The notes under the pieces were generated by a model. It was not told where the DNA came from. It worked only from the letters and a program-made list of their open reading frames with translations, and ran no database searches. Source: Kocuria turfanensis (lineage in GTDB: Bacteria; Actinomycetota; Actinomycetes; Actinomycetales; Micrococcaceae). From it: a stretch of DNA of 64,000 bases. Shown one piece after another: positions 1 to 12,333 of the stretch (position 1 is its first letter; each line of letters opens with the position of its first letter). The position numbers were made by a program, and so were the translations under genes. The DNA lies in assembly GCF_001580365.1 (NCBI RefSeq), contig NZ_CP014480.1:124001-188000 (forward strand), read 5' to 3'.

Positions 1-984
1 AAGACCTCCGGCTTCGTCATCACCGCCAACGACGACGACGACGCCCCGGCCCAGCAGGTCGTCTCCGCCGGGGCGACCGCCGACCCCGTCAAGGACTACC
101 TGAAGCAGATCGGCAAGGTCGCCCTGCTGAACGCCGAGCAGGAGGTCGACCTGGCCCTGCGGATCGAGGCGGGCCTGTACGCCGAGCACAAGCTCGCCGA
201 CGAGAAGGACAGCCTGGACCCCCAGACCCGCAAGGAGCTGCGCTGGGTGATCCACGACGGCAAGCGCGCCAAGAACCACCTGCTCGAGGCCAACCTGCGC
301 CTGGTCGTCTCGCTGGCCAAGCGCTACACCGGGCGCGGCATGCTGTTCCTGGACCTCATCCAGGAGGGCAACCTCGGTCTGATCCGCGCGGTGGAGAAGT
401 TCGACTACACCAAGGGCTTCAAGTTCTCCACCTACGCCACGTGGTGGATCCGCCAGGCCATCACCCGCGCCATGGCCGACCAGGCCCGCACCATCCGCAT
501 TCCCGTGCACATGGTGGAGGTCATCAACAAGCTGGCGCGCGTCCAGCGGCAGATGCTGCAGGACCTGGGCCGGGAGCCCACCCCGGAGGAGCTGGCCAAC
601 GAGCTGGACATGACCCCCGAGAAGGTCGTGGAGGTGCAGAAGTACGGCCGGGAGCCGATCTCCCTGCACACCCCGCTGGGCGAGGACGGCGACTCCGAGT
701 TCGGTGACCTGATCGAGGACTCGGAGGCCGTGGTCCCGGCCGACGCGGTGAGCTTCACGCTCCTGCAGGAGCAGCTGCACTCCGTCCTGGACACCCTCTC
801 CGAGCGGGAGGCCGGCGTCGTCGCCATGCGCTTCGGCCTCACCGACGGCCAGCCGAAGACCCTCGACGAGATCGGCAAGGTCTACGGCGTGACCCGGGAG
901 CGCATCCGGCAGATAGAGTCCAAGACGATGTCCAAGCTGCGCCACCCGTCCCGCTCGCAGGTGCTGCGCGACTACCTCGACTGA
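1..984 (+). CDS. sigA: Principal RNA polymerase sigma-70 factor, 5' end missing
   Basis: The frame is open from base 1 and gives 327 visible residues, so the start and the variable N-terminal region lie outside the window. Region 1.2 begins near visible residue 29 ([16 protein letters not shown]). Regions 2.1-2.4 span about 95-165, with the core-binding and -10 recognition motifs [18 protein letters not shown] and [10 protein letters not shown]. Region 3 lies at about 170-250. Region 4.2 near the C-terminus carries the helix-turn-helix [11 protein letters not shown] that reads the -35 box. This is the housekeeping sigma (RpoD/HrdB/SigA class), not an ECF factor, because regions 1.2 through 4 are all present. 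A strong hairpin follows at 1041-1073. Confidence 0.97.
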   Translation, partial: KTSGFVITANDDDDAPAQQVVSAGATADPVKDYLKQIGKVALLNAEQEVDLALRIEAGLYAEHKLADEKDSLDPQTRKELRWVIHDGKRAKNHLLEANLRLVVSLAKRYTGRGMLFLDLIQEGNLGLIRAVEKFDYTKGFKFSTYATWWIRQAITRAMADQARTIRIPVHMVEVINKLARVQRQMLQDLGREPTPEELANELDMTPEKVVEVQKYGREPISLHTPLGEDGDSEFGDLIEDSEAVVPADAVSFTLLQEQLHSVLDTLSEREAGVVAMRFGLTDGQPKTLDEIGKVYGVTRERIRQIESKTMSKLRHPSRSQVLRDYLD

Positions 985-1040
985 CCGGACGTCCCCGTCC
1001 CCGCCCGGGGACGGGGCGGCCCGTGCGGGCCGGACGTGCA

Positions 1041-1073
1041 GGAGGGCCCCGACACCAGGTGTCGGGGCCCTCC
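1041..1073. terminator. Bidirectional hairpin terminator between sigA and the DUF7455-like gene
   Basis: A perfect 16-base inverted repeat (arms 1041-1056 and 1058-1073) lies between two convergent stop codons. No U-tract follows it, as is common in very GC-rich actinobacteria. Its position suggests it serves both genes. Confidence 0.8.
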
Positions 1074-1105
1074 TCGCGCCGGGCGCTCGCCGGGGAGCGC
1101 CCGGG

Positions 1106-1306
1106 TCAGGAACCGATCCGCTCCGTCTCGTCCTGCCAGGTGGCCGCCAGGGGCCGCAGCTTCTGCTCGTTCTTGCGCGCGTGGTGAGCGCAGAAGAGGA
1201 GCTCACCGCCCGTCGACTCGAGGATCACTCGGACGTAGGCCTGGGCGCCGCACGCGTCGCAGCGGTCGGTCGCATTGAGTTCTCGGCTTTCCAATGTTGC
1301 GTTCAC
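1106..1306 (-). CDS. DUF7455-like small Cys/His protein
   Basis: This gene encodes 66 residues from a GTG at 1304-1306. That start is chosen because a strong Shine-Dalgarno run (AGGAGGAGG on the minus strand, about 1311-1320) sits just upstream. The protein has a CDAC pair near residues 16-19 and a CAHH motif near 39-42, so it looks like a small zinc-binding fold. Small proteins of this type commonly accompany the principal sigma gene in actinobacteria. The function is unknown. It converges on sigA and shares the hairpin at 1041-1073. The longer open frame upstream to 1855 lacks a ribosome site and is not used. Confidence 0.8.
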   Translation of the reverse strand: MNATLESRELNATDRCDACGAQAYVRVILESTGGELLFCAHHARKNEQKLRPLAATWQDETERIGS

Positions 1307-1518
1307 GGGATCCTCCTCCTGTGTCGTACGCGGTGCACGGGGGCCGCAGACCCGCCGATGCAGGTACCCGGGGTCTCGTGGACGCTGAGGGGTACTCCTA
1401 CATACAACCACGACCGTCGGACATCGGATCCCGTCGAGGACGCTTTTTCGCCCCCGGCGTAGGTCCCCGCTCCCTGGGCGGCCCTCCCGTCCCGCCCAGG
1501 GGTGTCCGCCGCCCCGAC

Positions 1519-1524
1519 TACAGT
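1519..1524 (+). promoter_or_regulatory. Candidate -10 box for parE
   Basis: TACAGT about 38 nt before the parE GTG, with AGGAG (1549-1553) between them. I see no clear -35 box. This intergenic stretch (1307-1562) must also hold the divergent promoter for the DUF7455-like gene. Confidence 0.4.
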
Positions 1525-1562
1525 GGTGGGGAATCCCACCGTCCCCCAGGAGTCGTATCCCC

Positions 1563-3671
<2,109 letters not shown>

Positions 3672-3710
3672 GCCCCGGCGGGATCCCGGGCGCGGCGCGG
3701 GCCGGAGCAC

Positions 3711-3716
3711 TACCCT
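3711..3716 (+). promoter_or_regulatory. Candidate -10 box for mdh
   Basis: TACCCT, 39 nt before the mdh ATG. A good ribosome site (AGGAAGGA, about 3741-3748) lies between them. Confidence 0.4.
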
Positions 3717-3755
3717 GGGCAGGGACGACCGACCGTCCCCGAGGAAGGACCCCGC

Positions 3756-4808
3756 ATGACCGCCTCCGACCCGCACTCCCGTCCCGACGCCCCCCGCCGG
3801 TCCCGCCCCGCGACGGTCACCGTCACCGGGGCCGCCGGGCAGATCGGCTACGCCACGGTCTTCCGGGCCGCGGCGGGCGACCTCCTCGGGCCCGACACGC
3901 CGATCCGCCTGCACCTGCTCGAGCTGCCGCAGGCGCGGCGGGCGGCGGAGGGCACGGCCCTGGAGCTCCAGGACGGCGCGTTCCCGCTGCTCGAGGGCGT
4001 GGAGGTCTTCGACGACGCCGACGCGGCCTTCGACGGGTCCTCGGTCGGCCTGCTCATCGGGGCCCGGCCCCGCTCCCAGGGCATGGAGCGGGCGGACCTG
4101 CTCCAGGCCAACGCCGGGATCTTCTCGGTGCAGGGCCGGGCCGTCAACCGGGGCGCGGCGGAGGACTTCCGGGCGGTCGTGGTCGGCAACCCCGCGAACA
4201 CCAACGCCTACATCGCCGCCTCGCACGCCCCGGACGTCCCCCGGGAGCGCTTCACCGCGCTCACCCGGCTGGACCACCACCGGGCGGTCGCGCAGCTGGC
4301 CGAGGCCACGGGCGCCCGGGTGGCGGAGATCCGGGGGGTGGCGATCTGGGGCAACCACTCCGCGAGCCAGTACCCGGACCTGACCCACGCCACGGTCGCC
4401 GGCCGGCCGGCCCTCGAGGTGCTGGCCGAGAGGGGTCTCGGCCTGGACTGGGTGGACGGCACCTTCATCCCGCGCGTGGCCGGCCGCGGCGCGGAGATCA
4501 TCGACGTGCGCGGCGGGTCCTCCGTGGCCTCGGCCGCCCACGCCGCCCTGAGCCACGTGCGCGACTGGGTGCTCGGCACCCCGGCGGACACGTGGACGTC
4601 CATGGCGGTGCCCTCCGACGGCTCCTACGGGGTGCCGGAGGGCCTGGTCAGCTCCTTCCCCGTGGTCTGCCGGGACGGGCGCGCCGGGATCGTCCCGGAC
4701 CTGGCGCTCGACGAGTTCTCCCGGACCCGGCTCGAGCGCTCCGTGCGGGAGCTGGAGGAGGAGCGGGAGGCCGTGCAGCGGCTCGGGCTGCTCGGGCCCC
4801 GGCGCTGA
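3756..4808 (+). CDS. mdh: Malate dehydrogenase (NAD-dependent)
   Basis: This 350-residue enzyme oxidises malate to oxaloacetate in the TCA cycle. The Rossmann glycine motif [10 protein letters not shown] lies near residue 27. The substrate-specificity loop carries [16 protein letters not shown], the NAD-site motif [11 protein letters not shown] follows, and the active-site pair is seen in TRLDHHRA and [10 protein letters not shown]. The layout matches the MDH type 2 (cytosolic-like) family found in actinobacteria. A strong ribosome site precedes the ATG. About 22 N-terminal residues are an unusual Pro/Arg-rich leader before the fold. The gene ends 13 nt from the stop of convergent parC. Confidence 0.95.
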   Translation: MTASDPHSRPDAPRRSRPATVTVTGAAGQIGYATVFRAAAGDLLGPDTPIRLHLLELPQARRAAEGTALELQDGAFPLLEGVEVFDDADAAFDGSSVGLLIGARPRSQGMERADLLQANAGIFSVQGRAVNRGAAEDFRAVVVGNPANTNAYIAASHAPDVPRERFTALTRLDHHRAVAQLAEATGARVAEIRGVAIWGNHSASQYPDLTHATVAGRPALEVLAERGLGLDWVDGTFIPRVAGRGAEIIDVRGGSSVASAAHAALSHVRDWVLGTPADTWTSMAVPSDGSYGVPEGLVSSFPVVCRDGRAGIVPDLALDEFSRTRLERSVRELEEEREAVQRLGLLGPRR

Positions 4809-4821
4809 CCCCCGCCCCGGC

Positions 4822-7323
4822 TCAGGAGTAGGCCGGGCCCACCGCGTCGATCACCTGGTCGGTGGGCACCCCGGAGCCGTCGCGGCGCCCGTGCTCGGTG
4901 GGCAGGGCCCGCGCCACGCCCGTGGCCGAGACGGCCTTGGCCGGGCCGTGCCCCGCCCAGGCCAGGACCAGCCCCGTCTCGCCCTTGAGGAACCGGTGGG
5001 CGCGCACCCCGCCCGTGGCCCGGCCCTTGGGCGGGTACTCGGCGAAGGGCGTGACCTTCACCGAGTACTTGGACATCCCCGGCAGCACCTCCTCCGCCCG
5101 GGCCAGCGTCACGACCACCGGCGTCTCGTCGGCGGCGCGCACCGCCCCGAAGAACAATACGGCGTCGCCCGGGGTCAGCTTGATCCCCGCCACGCCGCCG
5201 GCGGTGCGGCCCTGGGGGCGCACCGCGGCCGCCTCGAAGTGCAGGAGCTTGCCCTCCCGGGTCACGAACACCAGCTCGTCGTCCTCGGCCGCGGACTCGG
5301 CGAGGCCGACGACCTCGTCGCCGTCCTTGAGCGTGATGACCTCCCACTCCTCCCGGTTGAGGGGGTACTCCGGGTTCACCCGCTTCACCACGCCGTTGCG
5401 GGTGCCCAGGGCGAGCACCGACCCCAGCGGGGCGAGGCCCACGAGCCGCTCGCCGCGGCCCAGGGTGAGGAACTCCTTGACCGGCACGCCGTCGCCGAGC
5501 TTGGGGGTGCCCTCGAAGGCCGTGAGCACGGGCACGTCCATCACCTGCACGCGCACCATCCGCCCGGCCGAGGTGACGGCCCCGATCTCCGAGCGCGCGG
5601 TGGCGCGCACCACGGAGGCCAGGGCGTCGTGCTTGAGCCGCCGCGGCGGGTCCACCAGCGGGTCCTGGGAGGAGGTGCGGGCGAGCTGGCCGGAGGTGGA
5701 CAGGAAGACCCAGCACGGGTCGTCGGCGATCTCCAGGGCGAGCCCCCCGCCGCCGCCGCGGCCCGGGGCCGGGGCGGCCGCGGCGGCGGCGGGACCGGGC
5801 AGCGCCTCGGACTCGAGCAGCTCGGTGCGCCGGTCGTCGCCGTGCACCGCGGCGACCTCGGCGAGCTCGGCGGAGACCAGGGCCCGCAGCCGGGCGTCCG
5901 AGGCGAGGACCTCCTCCAGCTCGGCGATCTCCCCGCGCAGCTCCTCCTGCTCCTTCTCCAGCTCGATCCGGGAGTACTTGGTGAGCTGGCGCAGGCGCAG
6001 CTCCAGGATGTGGTCGGCCTGGACCCGGGTGAGGTCGTACACGCCCATCAGCCGCTCGCGGGCCACGGCGGTCTCGTCGGAGGAGCGGATGATCTGGATG
6101 ACCTCGTCGATGTCGACGATCGCCACGAGCAGCCCCTCGACCAGGTGCAGCCGGTCGCGCCGCTTGGCCAGGCGGAAGCCCGTGCGCCGCCGGACCACGG
6201 AGAGCCGGTGCTCCACGTAGACCCGCAGCAGCTCGAGCAGGCCCATGGTGCGGGGCCGCCCGTCCACCAGGGCCACGTTGTTGATCCCGAAGGAGTCCTC
6301 CATCGGCGTGTACTTGTACAGCTGCTGGAGCACCGCCTGCGGGTTGAAGCCGTTCTTGACCTCGATCACCAGGCGCATGCCGTTCTTGCGGTCGGTGAGG
6401 TCCACGACGTCGGAGACGCCCTGCAGCTTCTTCGCCTGCGCGGCCTCCTTGATCTTCTCGGTGACCTTCTCCGGTCCCACCATGTAGGGCAGCTCGGTGA
6501 CCACGATGCCCTGCTTGCGCGGGGAGACCTGCTCGATCGAGACCTTCGCCCGGGTCTTGAAGGACCCCCGCCCGGTCCGGTACGCGTCCCGGATGCCGTC
6601 CAGGCCCACGATCCGCCCGCCCGAGGGCAGGTCCGGTCCGGGGACGAAGCGCATCAGCTCCTCGAGGGTGGCCTCGGGGTGCTCCACGAGGTGCCGGGCC
6701 CCGGCCACGACCTCGCGCAGGTTGTGCGGGGCCATGTTCGTGGCCATGCCCACCGCGATGCCGGAGGACCCGTTGACCAGCAGGCTCGGGTACGCGGCCG
6801 GCAGCACGCCGGGCTGGAAGAACTGGTTGTCGTAGTTGGGCACGAAGTCCACGACGTCCTCGTCGAGGTCGGCCGTCAGGGCCAGCGCCGCGGGGGCCAT
6901 GCGGGCCTCGGTGTAGCGGGAGGCGGCCGGGCCGTCGTCGAGGGAGCCGAAGTTGCCGTGCCCGTCCACGAGGGGCAGGCGCATCGCGAAGGGCTGGGCC
7001 AGGCGGACCATCGCGTCGTAGATCGCGGAGTCGCCGTGCGGGTGCAGCTTGCCCATGACCTCGCCCACCACGCGGGCGCTCTTGACGTGGCCGCGGTCCG
7101 GGCGCAGCCCCATCTGGTTCATCATGAACATGATCCGGCGCTGGACGGGCTTGAGCCCGTCCCGGGCGTCGGGGAGGGCCCGGGAGTAGATCACGGAGTA
7201 CGAGTACTCGAGGAAGCTCGTCTCCATCTCGGAGGTCACGTCGATGTCGACGATGTTCTCCCGGAAGTCGGCGGGCAGCTCGTCCTCGGCGGACGGGCGG
7301 GAGGACGCACGGCGGCGAGCCAT
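4822..7323 (-). CDS. parC: DNA topoisomerase IV subunit A
   Basis: This is the 833-residue DNA-breaking subunit that partners the ParE-type subunit at 1563-3671. The winged-helix catalytic motif [10 protein letters not shown] holds the active tyrosine near residue 135, and [16 protein letters not shown] is the quinolone-pocket helix. A coiled-coil tower region and a C-terminal beta-pinwheel follow. An Ala/Gly/Pro-rich insert ([19 protein letters not shown]) interrupts the protein near residue 520. The ATG at 7321-7323 is chosen. The codon just before it, TTG, would add one residue, but the ribosome site (AAGGA) serves either. It is convergent with mdh. Confidence 0.93.
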   Translation of the reverse strand: MARRRASSRPSAEDELPADFRENIVDIDVTSEMETSFLEYSYSVIYSRALPDARDGLKPVQRRIMFMMNQMGLRPDRGHVKSARVVGEVMGKLHPHGDSAIYDAMVRLAQPFAMRLPLVDGHGNFGSLDDGPAASRYTEARMAPAALALTADLDEDVVDFVPNYDNQFFQPGVLPAAYPSLLVNGSSGIAVGMATNMAPHNLREVVAGARHLVEHPEATLEELMRFVPGPDLPSGGRIVGLDGIRDAYRTGRGSFKTRAKVSIEQVSPRKQGIVVTELPYMVGPEKVTEKIKEAAQAKKLQGVSDVVDLTDRKNGMRLVIEVKNGFNPQAVLQQLYKYTPMEDSFGINNVALVDGRPRTMGLLELLRVYVEHRLSVVRRRTGFRLAKRRDRLHLVEGLLVAIVDIDEVIQIIRSSDETAVARERLMGVYDLTRVQADHILELRLRQLTKYSRIELEKEQEELRGEIAELEEVLASDARLRALVSAELAEVAAVHGDDRRTELLESEALPGPAAAAAAPAPGRGGGGGLALEIADDPCWVFLSTSGQLARTSSQDPLVDPPRRLKHDALASVVRATARSEIGAVTSAGRMVRVQVMDVPVLTAFEGTPKLGDGVPVKEFLTLGRGERLVGLAPLGSVLALGTRNGVVKRVNPEYPLNREEWEVITLKDGDEVVGLAESAAEDDELVFVTREGKLLHFEAAAVRPQGRTAGGVAGIKLTPGDAVLFFGAVRAADETPVVVTLARAEEVLPGMSKYSVKVTPFAEYPPKGRATGGVRAHRFLKGETGLVLAWAGHGPAKAVSATGVARALPTEHGRRDGSGVPTDQVIDAVGPAYS

Positions 7324-7436
7324 CAAAGCGGGGGGTCCTTCGGTCGGGGATGGGCCCGGGCGGCCCCGGGGACTCGGCGGGCGAGATCGTGCGGGGACGC
7401 ACCGGGACGCACCGTTGACGGTGCGGGTTTGTCTAC

Positions 7437-7442
7437 TAGCCT
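7437..7442 (+). promoter_or_regulatory. Leaderless promoter -10 of the GNAT/acyl-CoA-synthetase gene
   Basis: TAGCCT lies exactly 7 nt before ATG 7450, with TTGACG at 7415-7420 as a -35 box (16-nt spacer). No Shine-Dalgarno sequence is present. Transcription would start at or next to the A of the start codon. Confidence 0.65.
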
Positions 7443-7449
7443 GAAGTCT

Positions 7450-10146
7450 ATGGTTCCAGAGACCGCGGACACGGAAGAGGCCGCCCGGTACCCCGAGTAC
7501 TGGGAGGCGGACGTGATGCTACGCGACGGCGCGACGGCACACCTGCGCCCCATCTCCCCGCAGGACCGCGACGCGCTGCTGGCGTTCCACCAGTCGCAGT
7601 CCGAGGACAGCATCTACCTGCGGTTCTTCTCCTACAAGCCCACCCTCTCGGCGCGCGAGCTGGACCGGTTCACCCGGGTGGACCACAAGGACCGCGTCTG
7701 CTTCGTGCTGCTGCTGGGAGAGCGGATCGTCGGGGTGGGCCGCTACGACCGCACGGAGGACCCGCACGACGCCGAGGTCGCGTTCATGATCTCCGACGCC
7801 CACCAGGGGCGGGGGATCGGCTCGATCCTCCTGGAGCACCTCGCCGCCGCGGCGCGGGAGAACGGGATCGACCACTTCTCCGCCGAGGTGCTGCCCGAGA
7901 ACCGGAAGATGCTGCGCGTGTTCGCGGAGGCCGGCTACGAGCTGACCCGCCGCTTCGACGACGGCGTGGTCGTGGTGGGCTTCGACATCGACCCCACGGA
8001 GAAGTCGCTGGCCGTGATGGCCGCCCGCGAGCACCGGGCGGAGGCCCGCTCGATCGCCGATCTGGTCACCCCCTCCTCGATCGCGGTCATCGGCGCGTCC
8101 CGGGACCCCGGCCACGCCGGGCACGCCCTGGTGGAGCACCTGCTCGCCTCCGGGTTCGCGGGCCGGCTGAGCGGTGTGAGCCCCACGCCGTTCGAGCGGG
8201 AGGGCATGACCCACGCCACCTCGATCGGCGAGGTCGAGCAGCGCGTGGACCTGGCCCTGATCGCGGTGCCGGTGGACCAGGTGGCCGACGTCGTGGACCA
8301 GTGCGGCGCGGCCGGGGTCCGCGCCGTCGTCGTGGTCACCGGGGGCTACGCGGAGGCGGGGGCGGAGGGCCGCGCCCGGCAGACCGAGCTCGTGCGCCGC
8401 GCCCGCTCCCACGGCATGCGCCTGGTCGGGCCGGCGAGCCTGGGGCTGTACCGCACGGACCCGGAGTGCCGCTTCAACGCCTCCGTGCTGCCCACGACCC
8501 CCCGGCAGGGACCGCTGGGGCTGTTCAGCCAGTCCGGGGCCATCGGGATGATGCTCAACGCCGCGGCGCTGCGGCACAACGTGGGCGTGTCCTCGTACCT
8601 CTCGGCCGGCAACCGCGCGGACGTCTCCGGCAACGACATGATGCAGTACTGGGAGGACGACAACGCGACCAGCGCCTGCGGGCTCTACCTGCAGTCCGTG
8701 GGCAACCCCCGCAAGTTCTCCCGCATCGCCCGCCGGCTGTCCCTGACCAAGCCCGTCATCGTGGCCAAGAGCGAGGTGACCGGGCTGCGGCTGCCGCCGG
8801 GCCACACCGGGCGCACCACCCAGGCCCCGCCCGGCGCCCTCGACGCGATGTTCCGCCAGGCCGGGGTGATCCGCGCCGACACCAGCGAGCACCTCATGGA
8901 CGTGGCCGGCATCCTGGCCGGCCAGCCGCTGCCGGCGGGACCCCGCACGGCACTGGTGTCCAACGCGCTCGCGCTGGGCCAGCTCATGGAGGACCGGTGC
9001 ACCCAGCTGGGCCTGGAGACCGCCGTGACCCAGGCGTCGGTGCCCACCGCCGACGGCGGGGAGCGGGCCCTCGAGGCGCTGCGGGCCGCCGTGGGTCGCA
9101 GCCTCGGCGCCGAGGGCGTCGACGCCGCCGTGGTCACGCTCATGCCGATCCCCGGCACCGCGCCGCAGCAGGTCGCCGAGACCGTGGGACGGGTGGGCCG
9201 GGAGCACGGCAAGCCGGTGGTCGTCGCCTTCACCGGCAGCACCGAGCCGGGCGCCGCGTCCGTGCTGCACCACGCCGAGGACGGCCTGGACGTGCCGTGC
9301 TTCGACTCGCCCGGGGCCGCCCTGCGGGCGCTGGCCAAGGTCGTGGACTACACCCGGTGGCGCGCCCAGGACCAGGGCCGCTTCGCCGAGCCGCTGGGGA
9401 TCGACGCGGAGGCCGCCGAGACCTTCGTGGAGACGGTGCTGCCCCGCGTCCCCGGCGACGGCCTGCTGGAGCTGGACGCCGACCGGTCGCGCACGCTGCT
9501 GGCGACCTACGGGATCGGGCTGCTGCCCAGCGCCCGGTTCACCGACCCGGCGGACGCGCCCGCCGCCGCCGAGCGGCTGGGCTACCCGGTGGCGCTGAAG
9601 ACCACCGACCCGAACCTCCGCCACCGCCTGGACCTCGGCGGGGTGCAGCTGAACATCCAGGACGGCGAGCAGCTGCGGGCGGCGATCTCGACGATGCACC
9701 GGGCCCTGGCCCCCTTCGGCTCCTTCGACCTCGAGGTGCAGTCCATGGCGCCCACGGGCCAGGCCGTGGTCGTGCGCGCCATCGAGGACCCGCTCATCGG
9801 CCCCGTGGTCTCCTTCGGGATGGCCGGGGACGCGGTGAACCTCCTGGAGGACTGGGCCCACCGGGTGCCGCCGCTCACCGACATGGACGTGCGGCGGATG
9901 GTCCGGGAGCCCAAGGCCTCCCGCAAGCTCTTCGGCCACCAGGGCGTCCCGGCCGCCGACGTGGACCGGCTCGAGGACCTCGTGGCCCGGGTCGCGCTGC
10001 TCAAGGACCGGCACCCGGAGATCGCCCGCGTGGAGCTCAATCCGGTGCTGGTCTCCAGCGGCTCCCTCACGGTGCTCGGCGCGTCGGTGGGGATCGGCAA
10101 CCCGCGGCAGCGGACGGACAGCGCTCGCCGGGCGATGCGCAGCTAG
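7450..10146 (+). CDS. GNAT plus NDP-forming acyl-CoA-synthetase fusion (protein acyltransferase type)
   Basis: This 898-residue protein has an N-terminal GNAT acetyltransferase domain (about 20-175, with acetyl-CoA loop [13 protein letters not shown]). A CoA-binding Rossmann domain follows (about 205-335, [15 protein letters not shown]), then two succinyl-CoA-ligase-like domains including [13 protein letters not shown], and a C-terminal ATP-grasp-like region (about 675-890). Enterobacterial Pat has the same parts in the opposite order. The GNAT-first layout is known from actinomycetes such as Streptomyces PatA, where the enzyme acylates lysines of acyl-CoA synthetases. The same role here is inferred from architecture. 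The start is the ATG of a leaderless promoter. Longer upstream reading in this frame overlaps parC and is a shadow. Confidence 0.88.
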   Translation: MVPETADTEEAARYPEYWEADVMLRDGATAHLRPISPQDRDALLAFHQSQSEDSIYLRFFSYKPTLSARELDRFTRVDHKDRVCFVLLLGERIVGVGRYDRTEDPHDAEVAFMISDAHQGRGIGSILLEHLAAAARENGIDHFSAEVLPENRKMLRVFAEAGYELTRRFDDGVVVVGFDIDPTEKSLAVMAAREHRAEARSIADLVTPSSIAVIGASRDPGHAGHALVEHLLASGFAGRLSGVSPTPFEREGMTHATSIGEVEQRVDLALIAVPVDQVADVVDQCGAAGVRAVVVVTGGYAEAGAEGRARQTELVRRARSHGMRLVGPASLGLYRTDPECRFNASVLPTTPRQGPLGLFSQSGAIGMMLNAAALRHNVGVSSYLSAGNRADVSGNDMMQYWEDDNATSACGLYLQSVGNPRKFSRIARRLSLTKPVIVAKSEVTGLRLPPGHTGRTTQAPPGALDAMFRQAGVIRADTSEHLMDVAGILAGQPLPAGPRTALVSNALALGQLMEDRCTQLGLETAVTQASVPTADGGERALEALRAAVGRSLGAEGVDAAVVTLMPIPGTAPQQVAETVGRVGREHGKPVVVAFTGSTEPGAASVLHHAEDGLDVPCFDSPGAALRALAKVVDYTRWRAQDQGRFAEPLGIDAEAAETFVETVLPRVPGDGLLELDADRSRTLLATYGIGLLPSARFTDPADAPAAAERLGYPVALKTTDPNLRHRLDLGGVQLNIQDGEQLRAAISTMHRALAPFGSFDLEVQSMAPTGQAVVVRAIEDPLIGPVVSFGMAGDAVNLLEDWAHRVPPLTDMDVRRMVREPKASRKLFGHQGVPAADVDRLEDLVARVALLKDRHPEIARVELNPVLVSSGSLTVLGASVGIGNPRQRTDSARRAMRS

Positions 10147-10161
10147 GCGGTCCCGGACCTC

Positions 10162-11577
10162 GTGGCGGACACCATAGCCGGTCGGTACACCCTCATCGAC
10201 CCCATCGCGCGCGGCGGCAGCGGTTCCGTGTGGCGGGCGTGGGACGGCCGGCTCCAGCAGCTGTGCGCCGCCAAGGTGCTGCGCCAGCGGGACTCCGCGG
10301 ACCTGCTCCGGTTCGCCCGTGAGCAGTCCGTGAAACTGGACCACCCGCACGTGCTCGCCCCGTACGGCTGGGCCGCGGAGGACGAGCACGTGGTCATCGC
10401 GATGCCCCTGGTCCACGGCGGGACCCTGGAGTCCGCCCTGCTGGACAACGGCGCCGCCTCCGCGGAGCTCACCGAGGAGGTCCTCGCCCAGCTGCTGCGG
10501 GCCCTGCAGTTCGTGCACGCCCAGGGGTGGGTCCACCGGGACGTGAAGCCGGGCAACCTCATGCTGGAGAGCACCGGCACCGGACGGCCCCACGTGTTCC
10601 TCTCGGACTTCGGCATCGCGGTGCGCGTGCAGGACGCCCGCCTCACCCGGACGGGCACCGTGGTGGGCACGCCCGGCTACCTGCCGCCGGAGGCCTACGG
10701 GCTCGCCGACCCGGCCCCCGCCCTGGACCTCTACGCGGCGGGGATCACCGCGCTGCGGATGCTGGACCCCGCCCTCGAACCGGAGGGCAGCCTCGGGCCC
10801 GCCGACGCGCGCGCGGTCGTGGGGGAGCAGGGCGACCTGGCGGAGCACCTCGCGGCCCTGCTCACCCCCGACCCGGCGCTGCGCCGCAACGCCGCGGTGG
10901 CCGTGCTGGACGCGCTCACCGTGGGCTCGGCCGCCCGCACGTTCGACCCGGCGCTCACCCGCGACGGGGAGCCCTTCGAGATCTTCGACGTCCTCGACCC
11001 GCTTCCGGAGCCCTGGGCCACCCGGGTGCGCGAGGGCTGGGAGGGACCGGACGGGAGCGGCGGCGCAGCGCCCGCCACCGGCGGCGCGGCATGGGCCGCG
11101 GCGGGCGGCGCCGAGGACGGCGGGCCCGACACCGTCGCGTCGGGCGCCGTGACCCCGGGCGGCCGCGGCGCCGCGACCCCGCAGAGCCACGTCCCCGGGG
11201 CCCCGGGCGCGGCGACCGGCAGGGAGAGCCACCCGCGCCCCACCGGTCCGGCCGGTGCGGCCGCGACGACGACGGAGACCCTGGCGGCCCCGCAGGCCCC
11301 GCCGGACCCGGCCCCGCCCCGGCGCCGGCGCGGCGGCGCGCTCACCGGGCTGCTCCTGGGCCTCGTCGGCCTGACGGCGCTGCTCGTCGGATACCTGCTG
11401 CTGGACCCCCTGGGCTCCGCCCGGCAGGCCCCCGGCCCCGGGGCCACCACCTCGCCCACCCCGAGCCCGGCGCCGACCTCGAGCCCGGAGCCGACGGCGT
11501 CGGGCCCGGTCCAGCTCGAGCAGGTCTGCGAGGACATCGGCGGGGGGCGGCAGGAGTGCTACTTCCGGGTGCCCTGA
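10162..11577 (+). CDS. Membrane-anchored Ser/Thr protein kinase
   Basis: The protein has 471 residues from GTG 10162. A Hanks-type kinase domain fills about 1-260: glycine loop ARGGSGSVWRAW, Lys in AAKVL, catalytic loop VHRDVKPGNLML, metal motif SDFGIAV, and activation segment GTPGYLPPEAYG. A Pro/Ala/Gly-rich juxtamembrane stretch follows, then one transmembrane helix near 393-415. The extracellular tail is only about 55 residues, Pro/Thr/Ser-rich, and ends with two cysteines (CEDIGGGRQECYF). There are no PASTA repeats, so it is not PknB-like. It starts 15 nt after the acyltransferase gene and may be cotranscribed. The ligand and targets are unknown. Confidence 0.9.
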   Translation: MADTIAGRYTLIDPIARGGSGSVWRAWDGRLQQLCAAKVLRQRDSADLLRFAREQSVKLDHPHVLAPYGWAAEDEHVVIAMPLVHGGTLESALLDNGAASAELTEEVLAQLLRALQFVHAQGWVHRDVKPGNLMLESTGTGRPHVFLSDFGIAVRVQDARLTRTGTVVGTPGYLPPEAYGLADPAPALDLYAAGITALRMLDPALEPEGSLGPADARAVVGEQGDLAEHLAALLTPDPALRRNAAVAVLDALTVGSAARTFDPALTRDGEPFEIFDVLDPLPEPWATRVREGWEGPDGSGGAAPATGGAAWAAAGGAEDGGPDTVASGAVTPGGRGAATPQSHVPGAPGAATGRESHPRPTGPAGAAATTTETLAAPQAPPDPAPPRRRRGGALTGLLLGLVGLTALLVGYLLLDPLGSARQAPGPGATTSPTPSPAPTSSPEPTASGPVQLEQVCEDIGGGRQECYFRVP

Positions 11578-11613
11578 CGGCCGTGTTGGGCGCGGGCGCG
11601 GGCGTGGGGGAAA

Positions 11614-12333
11614 ATGGCCCCCATGACGTATTCAGGTGAGCGCGGCCAGCGGCTGGTCGAGGACATCAACAAGGCCGGCTTCTATCCGCAACTGGTGATC
11701 GACGTGGTCCAGGACTCTCTGGACGGCCGGTCCCCGGTCTCCCACCTCGTGCAGCTCGAGACGCACATCGACCGGACCGAGGTGCACCGGCACATCACCG
11801 TGCTGGTCCTGGCCGAGGACGTCCTGCACGTCACGCACGTGGACGACGAGGAGTTCGACGAGAGCGGCCGCGACGTGGTGGCCCGGGTCTCGACCGAGAC
11901 GGTGGGCATCTCCCAGATCCGCTCCGTCACGCTCAGCTACTCGTACTACCAGCCGGCCAACTACCGGCCGGACAGCCCCATCTCCGAGGTGACCCTCGCG
12001 ATCGCGTGGACCGGGACGCTGCACGTGGACCTGGCGCCCGCCCTGTGCGACGACCCGCAGTGCCAGGCCGACCACGGCTACACCGGCACGGCCGCGCGGG
12101 AGGACATCGTGCTGCGGATCAGCGCCGAGGCGGACGGCCCCGCCGCGGTCGAGGGCGCGCGCGAGTTCGCGCGCACGCTGCGCCGGGCCAACCTCTCCCC
12201 GCTCACCGACGGCGCCCAGATCGCCCAGCCGGCGCACGGGCGCGTGCCCGCCCCGCGGCGCGGCCCCACCGCGACCCCGCGCACACGGTTCACCGACCGG
12301 TTCACCGGCCGGGACGGCGGCCCCGCCCGATGA
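11614..12333 (+). CDS. DUF5998 family protein
   Basis: This soluble 239-residue protein belongs to an uncharacterised actinobacterial family. Recognisable conserved parts are the N-terminal QRLVEDINKAGFYPQLV, the middle HVTHVDDEEFDESG, and SVTLSYSYYQPANY. No catalytic motif is obvious. There are two close starts, ATG 11614 and ATG 11623. The first is kept because the G-run and AAA before it suit a ribosome site. The gene overlaps the next by 4 nt (ATGA), so the two products are probably made together, and a link to the phosphodiesterase is inferred. The C-terminal 45 residues are Arg/Pro-rich and likely disordered. Confidence 0.85.
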   Translation: MAPMTYSGERGQRLVEDINKAGFYPQLVIDVVQDSLDGRSPVSHLVQLETHIDRTEVHRHITVLVLAEDVLHVTHVDDEEFDESGRDVVARVSTETVGISQIRSVTLSYSYYQPANYRPDSPISEVTLAIAWTGTLHVDLAPALCDDPQCQADHGYTGTAAREDIVLRISAEADGPAAVEGAREFARTLRRANLSPLTDGAQIAQPAHGRVPAPRRGPTATPRTRFTDRFTGRDGGPAR

